From the NCBI RefSeq assembly GCF_008084145.1, contig NZ_VSDO01000006.1:484366-548365 (forward strand): DNA of 64,000 nt. Direction: 5' to 3'. The notes below the pieces were generated by a model. That model worked only from the letters and a program-made list of their open reading frames with translations. It was not told where the DNA came from and did not search any database. Numbering within the stretch: the stretch's first letter is position 1; every line of letters begins with the position of its first letter. A program made the translations under genes and the position numbers. The stretch comes from Paenibacillus faecis (GTDB taxonomy: Bacteria > Bacillota > Bacilli > Paenibacillales > Paenibacillaceae). Positions 18,288 through 27,217 of the stretch are shown here, in pieces.

Positions 18288-20018
18288 TCACCGATCGCCT
18301 TCCCCTTCTTCGGGCTCTCCACCCTGCTCGTCGTCCGGGAGAAGGATTCTCACGGTCGTTCCGGCTCCGAAAATACTCGCGATAGCGATGCCGTATTCCC
18401 CGCCATACCTGAGCTTGATCCGCTCGTCCACGTTTTTGATGCCATATCCCCCGCTCTGGGACGGGGAGCTCATCAACCGCTTGACCGTCTCCGGCCGCAT
18501 CCCGATCCCGTTGTCGATGACTCTGAGCTCAATCCCCTCCGCGATCCTGCGGCCGGTAATTCGAATGGAGAGATGTTCCCCGAACCACGCATGCTTAAAG
18601 ACGTTTTCCACGAACGGCTGAAGAATGAGTTTGATCACCGGCACGGTAAGAATATCTTCCTCTATGTCCACGTAAACCTCGAACCGGTTCGCATATTTTA
18701 CCCGTTGAATATCGAGATAGGTTTCCACTTGGGTCACTTCGTTCTTCAGCAGCGTCAGCACCTTGCCCTGATTCAGCGTCAGCCTGTAAAACCGGGACAA
18801 CCCCTGCACCATGTCGGTCACTTTCCGGGTCTCGCCCAAATTGGCCAGGCTGCTGATCGTCGACAGCGTATTGTACAAAAAATGCGGATGGATTTGCGCC
18901 TGGAGCGCTTCGAGCTCCGCCTGCTTCCGCTGCAGACCCTGCACATAGACACGATCGATCAGCTCCTGGATATTTCCGGCCATCACGTTAAACGCGTCGG
19001 CGATATGGACGAATTCATCGTTGCCCGAAAAAGCGATCCGTTTACGGAAGTTCCCTTCCTGGAACGAACGGACCAGCCGGACGATCCGGGCCATTCGTCT
19101 TCCCGAAATCCTCGCCACCACCGATCCGATGACGGACATCCCCGCGAAACTCAATACGCAAACCGCGATGATCGATCGCTGCAGCTTGCTGGTGTCTTTG
19201 GTCAGATAGGCTTTGGGGACAAGGGTTTCGATGTTGAAGGAAGTGCCCGGGATCGGCTCTTGAAGACTCAAGTAAAACTCGCCCCCGCCGTCGGTCCCCG
19301 CTTCTCCGCGTTGATACAAGACGCCGCCACCCTGAGCGGTATCGACAAGCCGCAGCGTAATTCCCTCCTCTACCGGGAATGTGGCGAAATTGCCGAACAG
19401 ATCGTCAAGAGAGGCCGTAATGCGAATATAGCCGATCACGGTCTTATAATCGCTGAAGGACACCAGCCGGCGGATATGGGATATATTGCCGAGGCGTTGG
19501 TCCGTGTCGATCTGCAGCCAGATATTGTCCTCCCCGGAATCCCGGTAGGCTGAATACCACGGGCTATCCTCCACTTCTTCAAGCGGCAGGATATAATAAT
19601 CGCTGCCCTTGATCGGTTTCTCCAAATCGTCGCCCGGCACCAGGTTGAGATCCCGGTTCATCGTGTACAGCATCAGCCGGATGTCGTTGCCGAACAATTG
19701 AAGGGGAGCCGTGATTTGCGGAACGATTTCATCGAGCATGACCAGATAAATCTCGTAGGGTTCCCCTTTGGCCTGCAGAGCCCGCTGAAAAGAAAGGCTA
19801 CCGAAGAGGGTGTCCGACATCCGCTGGATTTCGTCCATCTGGTACCGGATGTTGTTTCTGGCCTGCTCCATGCCCGTTCGGATATTCGTCTCCGCCATCT
19901 CGGTCCGGGACTGGACCAGCATGGTAAAGGCGATATAGCCGATAATCATGTCCGTGATTAACACAAGCAGCAGATACGGCACGAGCATTTTATAAGTAAA
20001 AGGAATGTATTTCTTCAT
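18288..20018 (-). CDS. YesM-type sensor histidine kinase
   Basis: The ATG at 20018 follows GAGAGGG and gives 576 residues. Two membrane helices (about 10-32 and 285-305) flank an extracellular sensor domain. A HAMP segment, a His_kinase domain with HPHFLYNTL (phosphorylated histidine) and a GHKL ATPase domain with N and G boxes (DNGIGM, GGYGIKNV) follow. This is the usual order of YesM/LytS-like kinases that sense extracellular sugars or binding proteins. It is paired with the AraC-type regulator 99 bp downstream. The C-terminal tail is acidic. Confidence 0.93.
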   Translation of the reverse strand: MKKYIPFTYKMLVPYLLLVLITDMIIGYIAFTMLVQSRTEMAETNIRTGMEQARNNIRYQMDEIQRMSDTLFGSLSFQRALQAKGEPYEIYLVMLDEIVPQITAPLQLFGNDIRLMLYTMNRDLNLVPGDDLEKPIKGSDYYILPLEEVEDSPWYSAYRDSGEDNIWLQIDTDQRLGNISHIRRLVSFSDYKTVIGYIRITASLDDLFGNFATFPVEEGITLRLVDTAQGGGVLYQRGEAGTDGGGEFYLSLQEPIPGTSFNIETLVPKAYLTKDTSKLQRSIIAVCVLSFAGMSVIGSVVARISGRRMARIVRLVRSFQEGNFRKRIAFSGNDEFVHIADAFNVMAGNIQELIDRVYVQGLQRKQAELEALQAQIHPHFLYNTLSTISSLANLGETRKVTDMVQGLSRFYRLTLNQGKVLTLLKNEVTQVETYLDIQRVKYANRFEVYVDIEEDILTVPVIKLILQPFVENVFKHAWFGEHLSIRITGRRIAEGIELRVIDNGIGMRPETVKRLMSSPSQSGGYGIKNVDERIKLRYGGEYGIAIASIFGAGTTVRILLPDDEQGGEPEEGEGDR

Positions 20019-20097
20019 TTTGGCGCCCTCTCTATACTTCGTAAGATAGAGTTTACGAGTTAACGCTTTCATTTTTCCGTAATTTCGAACTACAAAA

Positions 20098-20140
20098 AAC
20101 CGGGAGGAGCCTGGGCTTCAACCATGGCCTCTCCCGGTAC
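20098..20140 (-). terminator. Terminator after the DUF3886 gene
   Basis: The minus strand reads a stem CCGGGAGAGGCC.../...GGCTCCTCCCGG followed by six T. Confidence 0.75.
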
Positions 20141-20147
20141 TCAAGCT

Positions 20148-20405
20148 TTATTTAAACTTTTGCCAATCCATCTTGCTCGTGTTCAGCAAATGCTCGAAAT
20201 CGTTCTCCAGACGTTTCTGTTCCGCCTTGCGCGCCGCCTCGGCTTTCGCACGGGCTTCTTCCTTCTTCCGATCTTCATTCTGCTTCAATTCCGCGGCCTG
20301 CTCCTTAAGCTTGGCAATCGTCTCCGCCCCCAGCAAATCCTTCAGCGTGGCCGGTTTATCCGCCGCGGACGAAGGCATACTGGTGTTATTCTTCTTTTTG
20401 GCCAT
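20148..20405 (-). CDS. YqkE-like small charged protein (DUF3886)
   Basis: The protein has 85 residues. It begins with a lysine-rich MAKKKNN, contains a TLKDLLG motif and then a long, highly charged helix rich in K, E and A, likely a coiled coil. This matches the DUF3886 family, whose Bacillus subtilis member is YqkE. The function is unknown. GAGGTG precedes the ATG. It stands alone with its own terminator. Confidence 0.85.
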   Translation of the reverse strand: MAKKKNNTSMPSSAADKPATLKDLLGAETIAKLKEQAAELKQNEDRKKEEARAKAEAARKAEQKRLENDFEHLLNTSKMDWQKFK

Positions 20406-20539
20406 AAGTGCTTCACCTCGATTTCAAGCCTAAAGTATCACAGAGTGAAAAAAAATGTCAACTCACTGTTTAATCTTTATGTAAAAACGTGTAATTCTAA
20501 GGTATATATGTTTACTACCGCCAGCTTGGAGGAAAAACC

Positions 20540-21109
20540 ATGAACAGAGAACGGGAACAAGAATACAGAGAACATACCCCACAACCCAAATCGCGCAATC
20601 CGCGGATTGAACAGGCAAAAAGGCTAAAAACAAAGCAGCTCACCGATTGGTTCCCCGTCAAAATCGAAATGGCCCACTACTGGATCGAGCACGAGAAGAC
20701 GCAGATGAAACGGAACATGACTCGGGGAGCGGTCCATTTTTGTCATTTCGGGGAGAACATCGGATGCGAACAAAACGAGGAACGGCCGGTGGTCATCGTA
20801 TCGAACAATACGGTCAACTCCACGTCGGGCAATGTCCTGGTCGTGCCGCTCACCAAAAATCTGAAGGTCCGCACGGTCCCCAAAACGGGGGAAGCCGTAC
20901 TCACGAAGGACGGAAAGCCGATCCCCCGCTTCCAGAGCCATTATTTTCTTTTTAAAAGTAAATATGATTTCCTCGCTTTTGATTCCGCGGCCAAAACGGA
21001 GGAAACGACCTCCGTCAGCAAGGTCCGCCTGAAAGAACATCTGGGGAATTTGGATGAGGAAGATATCAACCGGTTGGAGAACCGGCTGAAATGGTCCTTT
21101 GGAATTTAA
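20540..21109 (+). CDS. PemK/MazF-family toxin-like protein without adjacent antitoxin
   Basis: This 189-residue protein has a PemK/MazF domain from about residue 60 on. The typical start (RGAVHFCHFGENIG), the ERPVVIVSNN strand and the NVLVVPLT strand are present. MazF toxins are small (about 115 residues) mRNA-cutting enzymes; here about 60 charged residues precede the domain. GGAGG lies 7 bases before the ATG. No antitoxin gene is next to it: the upstream gene is DUF3886 on the other strand and the downstream region is non-coding. It may be an orphan toxin or have another role. Confidence 0.85.
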   Translation: MNREREQEYREHTPQPKSRNPRIEQAKRLKTKQLTDWFPVKIEMAHYWIEHEKTQMKRNMTRGAVHFCHFGENIGCEQNEERPVVIVSNNTVNSTSGNVLVVPLTKNLKVRTVPKTGEAVLTKDGKPIPRFQSHYFLFKSKYDFLAFDSAAKTEETTSVSKVRLKEHLGNLDEEDINRLENRLKWSFGI

Positions 21110-21169
21110 GACGGACGATGCTCTGCCTTCCATTGAAGGTAAGTCGATAGAAGTTTTTCTTATAGGGGG

Positions 21170-21198
21170 TTGACATCACTTTAACGGCAGGTTACTAT
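21170..21198 (+). promoter_or_regulatory. Strong sigma-A-type promoter of a short transcript
   Basis: TTGACA (21170-21175) and TACTAT (21193-21198) are separated by 17 bp. No coding frame starts downstream before the terminator at 21286. Confidence 0.7.
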
Positions 21199-21204
21199 AG
21201 TATC

Positions 21205-21308
21205 AAATGATTTGAACCGTTAAATATTACGTCATCCACCCTGTCGTGGATAAACTCACACGTGCCCGCGTGTTATTGAGTCTGAAGGAGCCTAGTGCTC
21301 CTTTTTTC
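21205..21308 (+). ncRNA. Putative small RNA of about 100 nt
   Basis: A consensus promoter is followed after about 80 bases by an intrinsic terminator (AGGAGC-ctagt-GCTCCT and a T run). Between them are hairpins TCCACcctgtcGTGGA and ACACGtgcccGCGTGT. I find no reading frame with a ribosome site. I do not recognise a known RNA family; a riboswitch is unlikely because no gene follows on this strand for 1.6 kb. Confidence 0.5.
21286..21308 (+). terminator. Terminator of the small RNA
   Basis: AGGAGC/GCTCCT stem with a 5-base loop followed by a run of T. Confidence 0.75.
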
Positions 21309-21343
21309 CTTTCTCCTAAACAAAAAATTTAAGTATACCATAA

Positions 21344-21415
21344 TGTCGCCCACCGTGGTCGTGGGCAAATTCACCCCGCCGGGAACTCTCCCGTCGGGGT
21401 TTATTCTTCCGCCTT
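21344..21415. terminator. Two hairpins between the small RNA and tetR
   Basis: GCCCACcgtggtcGTGGGC is followed by CCCCGCCGGGA...TCCCGTCGGGG and a T-rich tail on the plus strand. The second could stop transcripts from the left; it may also end the tetR transcript on the minus strand. Confidence 0.4.
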
Positions 21416-21455
21416 AAATTCCCTCTTGGTTACCAATTACCCGATCTGCAAAATC

Positions 21456-22025
21456 TTAACCAGTTCTCTGCGAGAGACCTTGCAAAAAAAGCGCAAGGCT
21501 GAATTGCAGGCTCTCGCGGACATCCAAAGGCAAGCCGAACCCTTGCTGCCGTTCGAGGGAGGCGAAGCCGTGGATCAGACTCCGAAGTCCGCGCACCGTA
21601 TGCAGCGCCTCCTCCTTGGTCAAGGAATATCCCCCAAGGAGGCCGACGATGAAATCGACAACCTTGCCGCTGGCTTCGGCCAGCTCCCGGTTGGTTGGGT
21701 CCTTCGCCAATTGGGCTACGTCGTACAAGCCGGGATGCTCCCGAGCAAAACCAATATAGGCATCGGCAAAAGATCGGATCGCCCGTTCTCCCGTCAGTCC
21801 CGAGGCGGCCCGGACGATCCTATCGTACAGCTCGCCGAGCGCATAAACGGCAATCCTCTCCCGCAGCTCGCCCAGCCCGCTCACATGGTTGTAAAGGGAC
21901 GGCGGCCGGATGCCGAGGCGCTGGGCGACGGAAGAGATGGTCACCGCCTCCGCCCCCTCGCTGTCCGCAATCGCAACGGCCGCCTGCAGAACGGCGCCCG
22001 GATCAATCCCCGCTCTTGGCGACAT
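21456..22025 (-). CDS. TetR/AcrR-family transcriptional regulator
   Basis: This 189-residue protein has an N-terminal helix-turn-helix (about residues 8-55, with AVTISSVAQRLGIRPPSLYNHVSGLGEL) and a C-terminal ligand domain of the WHG type (LRSLIHGFASLE). It overlaps the upstream MBL hydrolase by 23 bp, so the two form one operon. A double palindromic operator upstream of that operon (22780-22823) is the probable binding site, giving self-repression until a ligand binds. The ligand is unknown, perhaps a substrate of the hydrolase. Confidence 0.93.
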   Translation of the reverse strand: MSPRAGIDPGAVLQAAVAIADSEGAEAVTISSVAQRLGIRPPSLYNHVSGLGELRERIAVYALGELYDRIVRAASGLTGERAIRSFADAYIGFAREHPGLYDVAQLAKDPTNRELAEASGKVVDFIVGLLGGYSLTKEEALHTVRGLRSLIHGFASLERQQGFGLPLDVRESLQFSLALFLQGLSQRTG

Positions 22026-22758
22026 GGCGTCCCGCCCCCTTTCCGGCCGTTTCCAGCTTCCGCTCCGCTTGCTCGATCGCCCGCCGCATCGCGTCCGCCG
22101 GATGGCCGATCATGCGCCCATGCCCGGCCGCCAGCAGCGCCGGCTTCAAAGCCGCCAGCTTCCGCGCGCTCGCCAGCGCCGTTTCCGCGCTCCACGTCGC
22201 CAGCGCCGGAAACGGAAACAGGGGGCGAAGCATGCCGCTGACCGCGATACCGCCGCGCGTTTGAAAGGCGTCCCCCGCGACCAGGGCGCCGCTGCGGGTA
22301 TCCAGCAGGGAAATCGAGCCGGGGGTGTGCCCCGGCGATGAGATCACCTGCAGGGACCCGACCCGGTCACCGTCCTTCAGCAGCACGTCCGCGCGGGTCT
22401 TGATCTTCTTCGGAACGCCGCCCCGAATCGGGGTCTGCGCTTCCTCCGGATCCAGCGAGATATCGCCTTCCAGCAGCCGGGCATCCCTTGCCGAAATATA
22501 CACCTGAATTTCGGGATGTTTCGCTTTTAGCGCATCGAGCGCTCCGACGTGATCGTCATGCGCATGGGTCAGGACGATCCTCGTCAACGGTTTCCCCGTT
22601 GTGGCCGCGACGGCGCGAAGAATGCCGTCGGCGCTATACGGGAGCGCCGCGTCTATCAGCGTGCAGCTCTCTCCTTCTTCGATAAGATAACAGTTAACCG
22701 GAAACAACCGGGGCATAAACGACACTTGAACCAGATGGCCGTGGCGCGTTAATTTCAT
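22003..22758 (-). CDS. MBL-fold metallo-hydrolase
   Basis: I take the ATG at 22758 (251 residues) with AAAGG upstream; a GTG at 22770 is also possible. The metallo-beta-lactamase fold shows the metal motif LTHAHDDHVGALDAL (HxHxDH), a later metal-binding histidine in SSPGHTPGS, and an aspartate in VAGDAF. The substrate is unknown; relatives include glyoxalase II-like and quorum-quenching hydrolases. The gene is first in an operon with tetR. A 44-bp double operator stands between this gene and lysE-like 22911. Confidence 0.9.
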   Translation of the reverse strand: MKLTRHGHLVQVSFMPRLFPVNCYLIEEGESCTLIDAALPYSADGILRAVAATTGKPLTRIVLTHAHDDHVGALDALKAKHPEIQVYISARDARLLEGDISLDPEEAQTPIRGGVPKKIKTRADVLLKDGDRVGSLQVISSPGHTPGSISLLDTRSGALVAGDAFQTRGGIAVSGMLRPLFPFPALATWSAETALASARKLAALKPALLAAGHGRMIGHPADAMRRAIEQAERKLETAGKGAGRHVAKSGD

Positions 22759-22779
22759 GATGATCAACACCTTTCACGA

Positions 22780-22823
22780 AAACTAATGGGTTTAGTTTTA
22801 TTTTAAACTAAACCCATTAGTTT
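22780..22823. promoter_or_regulatory. Double TetR-type operator
   Basis: Two identical dyads AAACTAA-N5-TTAGTTT lie at 22780-22798 and 22805-22823, 25 bp apart. Together they form an 18-bp perfect inverted repeat with a 6-bp centre. They are placed just before the MBL-tetR operon and about 90 bp before the divergent LysE-type gene, so the regulator may control both directions. Confidence 0.8.
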
Positions 22824-22910
22824 ATCAAGCCCGCTTTTTTAGTCGTACAAGCGGGCGTCCGTGAATAAGATGTACAAGTTACAAATATTCCGAGTTCGGA
22901 GGTATGCGGC

Positions 22911-23543
22911 ATGAACAGTATTCTTGGTTTTATCTTTCTCGGCCTATCCCTGTCCGCCCCGATTGGCCCGGTGAACGCAGCCCAACTGGACAAAGGCATC
23001 CGCGGCGGCTTCCTGCCCGCGTGGTTTGTCGGGCTCGGCGCCATCGCCGCGGATATGATCTACATGCTGTTGGTCTATTTCGGAGTGATTCACTTTTTGA
23101 ACACTCCTTTTATGCAGTCGTTTCTCTGGTTATTCGGTTTCTTCATCCTTGTGTACACCGGGATCGACAGTATTAAGCAGGCGTCAACCCTTAGCTTAAA
23201 CGAAACGCGGGGGACCGAACCGCTGACGAAATCCTTCATGTCGGGGTTTATGATGTCCATTTCCAACCCCCTGTCGATCCTGTTTTGGCTCGGCATCTAC
23301 GGATCCGTACTGGCACAGACCGCCGCAACCTCCGAACCGCGCGATCTGATCGTCAACAGCTGCGCCATTATCGCGGGGGTGCTGCTCTGGGATGTGACGA
23401 TGGCCGGATTCGCAAGCGTCTTCCGCAAAATCTTGAGCGACCGTATGATCCGGGGGATTTCGTTCCTTTCGGGGCTCTCCCTGATCGGATTCGGGCTTTA
23501 TTTCGGTTATAAGGCTCTTCTTCTGCTGCTGGAGCGGTTATAG
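22911..23543 (+). CDS. LysE-family exporter
   Basis: The protein has 210 residues and six hydrophobic segments. The family's signature PIGPVNAAQLDKGIRGGFLPAWFVGLGA is at about residues 17-44, with an SNPLSILFW stretch in the middle. LysE/RhtB exporters remove amino acids or related molecules from the cell. GGAGG lies 8 bases before the ATG. It is divergent from the TetR-controlled operon and shares its operator region. The gene carries no sign of damage. Confidence 0.92.
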   Translation: MNSILGFIFLGLSLSAPIGPVNAAQLDKGIRGGFLPAWFVGLGAIAADMIYMLLVYFGVIHFLNTPFMQSFLWLFGFFILVYTGIDSIKQASTLSLNETRGTEPLTKSFMSGFMMSISNPLSILFWLGIYGSVLAQTAATSEPRDLIVNSCAIIAGVLLWDVTMAGFASVFRKILSDRMIRGISFLSGLSLIGFGLYFGYKALLLLLERL

Positions 23544-23556
23544 CCCGCGTTCCCGT

Positions 23557-24942
23557 CTATTCAAGCCGGGGCCGTCTGATTAAAATCGCCTTGCGCCGAT
23601 GGCGGCGAACCGAGGTTTTCTTGCGCTTCCAAACTTTAAACTGCATCCACAGCGTGACGGACCCGATGACCAAAATAAATCCCAGACTTCCCCAAAATCC
23701 CGGGCTGCTTGTGCCATGGGCCAGTGTTCCGGAAACGGCGATCAGAATCAGCGCCAAACCGCCAAAGCGTTTGACCTGGCCGAAGGCCGTCAGCTTCAAC
23801 AACTTGCCCGAGGTAATCAGGATAAACATCCAGTTATACAGCAAAAGCAGGCCTGCCGCGGTTGTGATATACTCGTAAATTCGCCCCGGCATCGCCAGCG
23901 ACAGGGCAATGGACGCGGCGAGTCCCACCGCCGTCAAGCCAATCGCGTACATCGGCCGTTTTTTCAAGGCCTTTCTGGCGAACAGCGGCGGAGCGTCCCG
24001 GTCCTCGGCCAGCGTAACCAGCATCGTCGTTACGGCGTAGAGCGAGGCTACCATCGTGGAAAAGCCGGCCACGATCAGCACGCCGTTGAACAAATGAGGG
24101 ATGAACGGCATCTCTACCCCGCCGAGCGCCGTGATGAACGGGCTCTTTTTGGGCACGATGCTTTTCCAGGAGACCAGCGTAACCACCAGGGACAAAGAGA
24201 GGATATAGACCGTCATGAGCAGAAGCAGCATGATTTTCCCCGCTTTGGGGGCATCCGACGGATCTTTCAACCGAAACGCCATCATCCCCATGACCTCGAT
24301 GCCCCCGAAGGCGTAAAAAGCAAAAATAAATCCGGACCAAAGCCCCATCGCTCCGGCGGGAAAAAATTCGCGGAGCGTCCGCGGGAAAGCAGGGTTTCCG
24401 CCGCCGGGTATCCAGCCGAACAAGGCGGCTCCGGCAATCCCCAGAAACAGGAGAATGGCGGCAATTTTAATGACGGACAGCACATTTTCGATCGAGTCGA
24501 AGCCTTTGTTCCCCAGAAAAATGACCAGCAATCCGAGCAGCGCATATCCCGTTGCGAACAACCACATCGGCACCCCCGGAAACCAAAATCGGGAGAAAAG
24601 GGATAGCGCGGTCAACTGGCTGCCCATGATCAACAATTCGGACGACCAGTATACCCAGCCGCTGCTAAACCCGGCCCACCGCCCGAAAGCCTGTTTCGCA
24701 TAGGAGCGGAAGGACCCTTTTTCCGGATGCTTGGCCGTCATCTTCGCCAGGGACTCAAACACGGTGTACGTTCCCAGAGCGGCCAGCGCGAAGGCGATCA
24801 ATATCGCGGGCCCCGCTATGCTGATCCCCAGCCCCGACCCCAGGAAATACCCCGTTCCGATGGTCGAAGCGACGCCCAACAGGGAAAGCTGCCACCACTT
24901 CAAATTTCCGCCCTTATGCTTCTCTTTCCGGCTCTCGGCCAA
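23557..24942 (-). CDS. Amino acid permease (APC superfamily)
   Basis: This 461-residue protein starts at a TTG with GGAGG 8 bases before it. It has about twelve membrane helices. The first carries the substrate-binding motif GVASTIGTGYFLGSGLGISIAGPA typical of amino acid/proton symporters. The C-terminus is very basic (RRHRRKAILIRR). It ends 14 bp from the convergent LysE-type gene. The specific amino acid cannot be read from the sequence. Confidence 0.92.
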   Translation of the reverse strand: MAESRKEKHKGGNLKWWQLSLLGVASTIGTGYFLGSGLGISIAGPAILIAFALAALGTYTVFESLAKMTAKHPEKGSFRSYAKQAFGRWAGFSSGWVYWSSELLIMGSQLTALSLFSRFWFPGVPMWLFATGYALLGLLVIFLGNKGFDSIENVLSVIKIAAILLFLGIAGAALFGWIPGGGNPAFPRTLREFFPAGAMGLWSGFIFAFYAFGGIEVMGMMAFRLKDPSDAPKAGKIMLLLLMTVYILSLSLVVTLVSWKSIVPKKSPFITALGGVEMPFIPHLFNGVLIVAGFSTMVASLYAVTTMLVTLAEDRDAPPLFARKALKKRPMYAIGLTAVGLAASIALSLAMPGRIYEYITTAAGLLLLYNWMFILITSGKLLKLTAFGQVKRFGGLALILIAVSGTLAHGTSSPGFWGSLGFILVIGSVTLWMQFKVWKRKKTSVRRHRRKAILIRRPRLE

Positions 24943-25229
24943 TGTAAACGCCTCCTATTCGTTAGCCTGATCCATGTAAAAACAAATCCTCGGCCTTTCA
25001 AACCATTCCTTAGCTTCTATCGCCAGCCAATTATTATGCGAGGAAAAAAAGGGCTTTTTCCCCTACGCCCAGAATAACGGGAATCAAACTCTTTATGGTA
25101 TAATAATTCGTCAGAACTAGTTTATCTTCGTATTCTACAAACTAACGGGAAGATTCCCTTTAATTTGACCAACCTAGATTAAAAGCCGGAGAGGCTACCA
25201 CCACTCCAGGCTGGAAAGGAGACGAGCCG

Positions 25230-25532
25230 ATGGCTTTCGGAGTGAACAAAGAGGAACTGAATGCTTGGAAGGAGGCCGTCTCCCGGGGAGAAATCGCCTA
25301 TTTGACGCATTATTGGCTGGACCCCCGCTTTCCCGGTTCCAAAACCGTCACCAAAGTCGGCTGTGCCGATCTCGCCCGATTGCGCGACTGGTGCCTGAAA
25401 CATGAGTTGAACCCGGATTATATCCATCGCCGGTCCGTCTTCCCCCATTTTGATCTGATCGGCCCGAAGCAGCGTGAAATTCTGCTCCAGGAACAACTGT
25501 GGGATCAACTGGAGCGGTTCCATATGTTATAG
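25230..25532 (+). CDS. YneQ-like conserved small protein
   Basis: A soluble protein of 100 residues with no signal peptide. It is rich in tryptophan, histidine and aromatic residues (THYWLDPRFPG, VFPHFDLIGPKQREIL). From memory it resembles Bacillus subtilis YneQ, a conserved protein of unknown function. AAGGAG stands 8 bases before the ATG. A shared terminator separates it from the convergent SulP gene. The 24943-25229 region before it contains its promoter region but no gene. Confidence 0.8.
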   Translation: MAFGVNKEELNAWKEAVSRGEIAYLTHYWLDPRFPGSKTVTKVGCADLARLRDWCLKHELNPDYIHRRSVFPHFDLIGPKQREILLQEQLWDQLERFHML

Positions 25533-25549
25533 CGCAGAACATCTTTACA

Positions 25550-25606
25550 GAAAAAGGGGCTGCCCGAAGATCCCACGGATCTTATGGACAGCCCCTATAT
25601 TTTTTC
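25550..25606. terminator. Bidirectional terminator
   Basis: GGGGCTGnCC.../...GGnCAGCCCC with A- and T-runs on its two sides serves both convergent genes. Confidence 0.8.
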
Positions 25607-25612
25607 CCTTTA

Positions 25613-27049
25613 TTATGACAGACCGATGCGTTCCACAAGCCGTATACTTTCCTCATTCATTCCGGTTATGGACACCTCTTTATTCAATTGCCGGTATTTA
25701 CCCATCACTTTGGAGATGGCATTCGCCGCCGATTGATCCCACACATGGGATTTTGAAAAGTCGATGACGATCCGGTCGGGATCGCCCGCCGGGTCAAACT
25801 CCTGAAGAAAATGCGTGACGGTGCCGAAGAACATCTGCCCGGCGACCCTGTAGGTTTTTACGCCATCCCGCATCTCCGTGACCGTGCGGATTTGGGCGAT
25901 TTTCCGGGCAAACACCAGCGCGCTGATCAGAACCCCGATGCCTACGCCGATGGACAAGTTGTCCGTAGCCACCACGGTTACCACCGTGACGATCATAACG
26001 ATGGCGTCGGATTTGGGGATTTTGTGGAGCGACCGTAAGGAAGCCCATTCAAACGTCCCGATCGACACCATAAACATAACGCCGACCAATGCGGCCATCG
26101 GGATTTGTTTGACCACCCCGCCAAGGACGAGGATCAGAAACAGCAGCCCCACCCCCGAAACCAGCGTGGACAGCCGGGTACGCCCTCCCGATTTCATGTT
26201 GACCATCGACTGTCCGATCATGGCGCAGCCGGCCATGCCGCCGAAAAATCCGGTAACGATGTTGGCCAGCCCCTGGCCTTTCATCTCCCGATTCTTGTCG
26301 CTGGCCGTATCGGTGATGTCATCGATCAACGTCGCCGTCATTAACGACTCAAGCAGGCCCACTACGGCAAGAGATAAGGAAACCGGGAAGATCGTCTTGA
26401 TCAACTCCCAGGAGATGACGACATCGGGCAGGTGAAAGACCGGCAAGGCGCTCGTGATTTCCCCCATATCGCCGACCGTTTTAACGTCCAGCTTCAGCGA
26501 GATGCTGAGCACGGATACGACGATAATCGCCACCAGGGCGGACGGAACCGCTTTGGTCAACCGCGGGAACAGATAAATGATCGCCAGCGTCAAGGCTACG
26601 AGCGCGTACATCAACCATCCCTGACCCGAAAAATGGGTGAGCTGCGCCATAAAAATCAGAATGGCGAGCGCATTGACAAAGCCGGTCATCACGGAATGCG
26701 GCAGAAAGCTAATCCACTTCCCGAGCTTCAGTTGGCCCATGATGATTTGCAGCACCCCGGCCAGAATCGTTGCGGCGAACAGATACTCTATCCCGTGATC
26801 CCGTACCAGGCCCCCCATCAGCAGCGCCATCGCCCCTGTGGCCGCGGAAATCATCCCCGGACGCCCGCCGGCAAAGGAGATAACAACCGCGATACAAAAC
26901 GAGGCGTACAGCCCGACCATCGGACTTACGCCCGCCAGGATGGAAAACGCGATCGCTTCCGGAATCAACGCAAAGGCCACCGTTAATCCCGAAAGGATAT
27001 CGTTTTTCGCGTTCGAGAACCAACCGCCGTATTTTATTGTTTTTTCCAA
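25613..27049 (-). CDS. SulP-family anion transporter with STAS domain
   Basis: This 478-residue protein has 10-12 membrane helices (residues 15-385) with the family hallmark [30 protein letters not shown] near the N-terminus and [16 protein letters not shown] in the middle. A cytoplasmic STAS domain (about 395-478, [19 protein letters not shown]) follows. SulP proteins carry sulfate, bicarbonate or other anions. A TTG start follows GGGGG. No carbonic anhydrase or sulfate gene is near, so the ion is undecided. Confidence 0.92.
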   Translation of the reverse strand: MEKTIKYGGWFSNAKNDILSGLTVAFALIPEAIAFSILAGVSPMVGLYASFCIAVVISFAGGRPGMISAATGAMALLMGGLVRDHGIEYLFAATILAGVLQIIMGQLKLGKWISFLPHSVMTGFVNALAILIFMAQLTHFSGQGWLMYALVALTLAIIYLFPRLTKAVPSALVAIIVVSVLSISLKLDVKTVGDMGEITSALPVFHLPDVVISWELIKTIFPVSLSLAVVGLLESLMTATLIDDITDTASDKNREMKGQGLANIVTGFFGGMAGCAMIGQSMVNMKSGGRTRLSTLVSGVGLLFLILVLGGVVKQIPMAALVGVMFMVSIGTFEWASLRSLHKIPKSDAIVMIVTVVTVVATDNLSIGVGIGVLISALVFARKIAQIRTVTEMRDGVKTYRVAGQMFFGTVTHFLQEFDPAGDPDRIVIDFSKSHVWDQSAANAISKVMGKYRQLNKEVSITGMNEESIRLVERIGLS

Positions 27050-27217
27050 ATCGAAAAAATCCCCCTTAGGATTACAGAATAGGTCCGATGCAACGCCAAC
27101 GCTTTCGATTATATGAAAAAAGGCCGCTCCCTCTCAAAAAGGTCACCGGCCCGATAAAGCGCTTTTATCCAAACCATTCAGCCGTTGGCGGCGGAATGCT
27201 CTTCTATTCTTTCAAAT

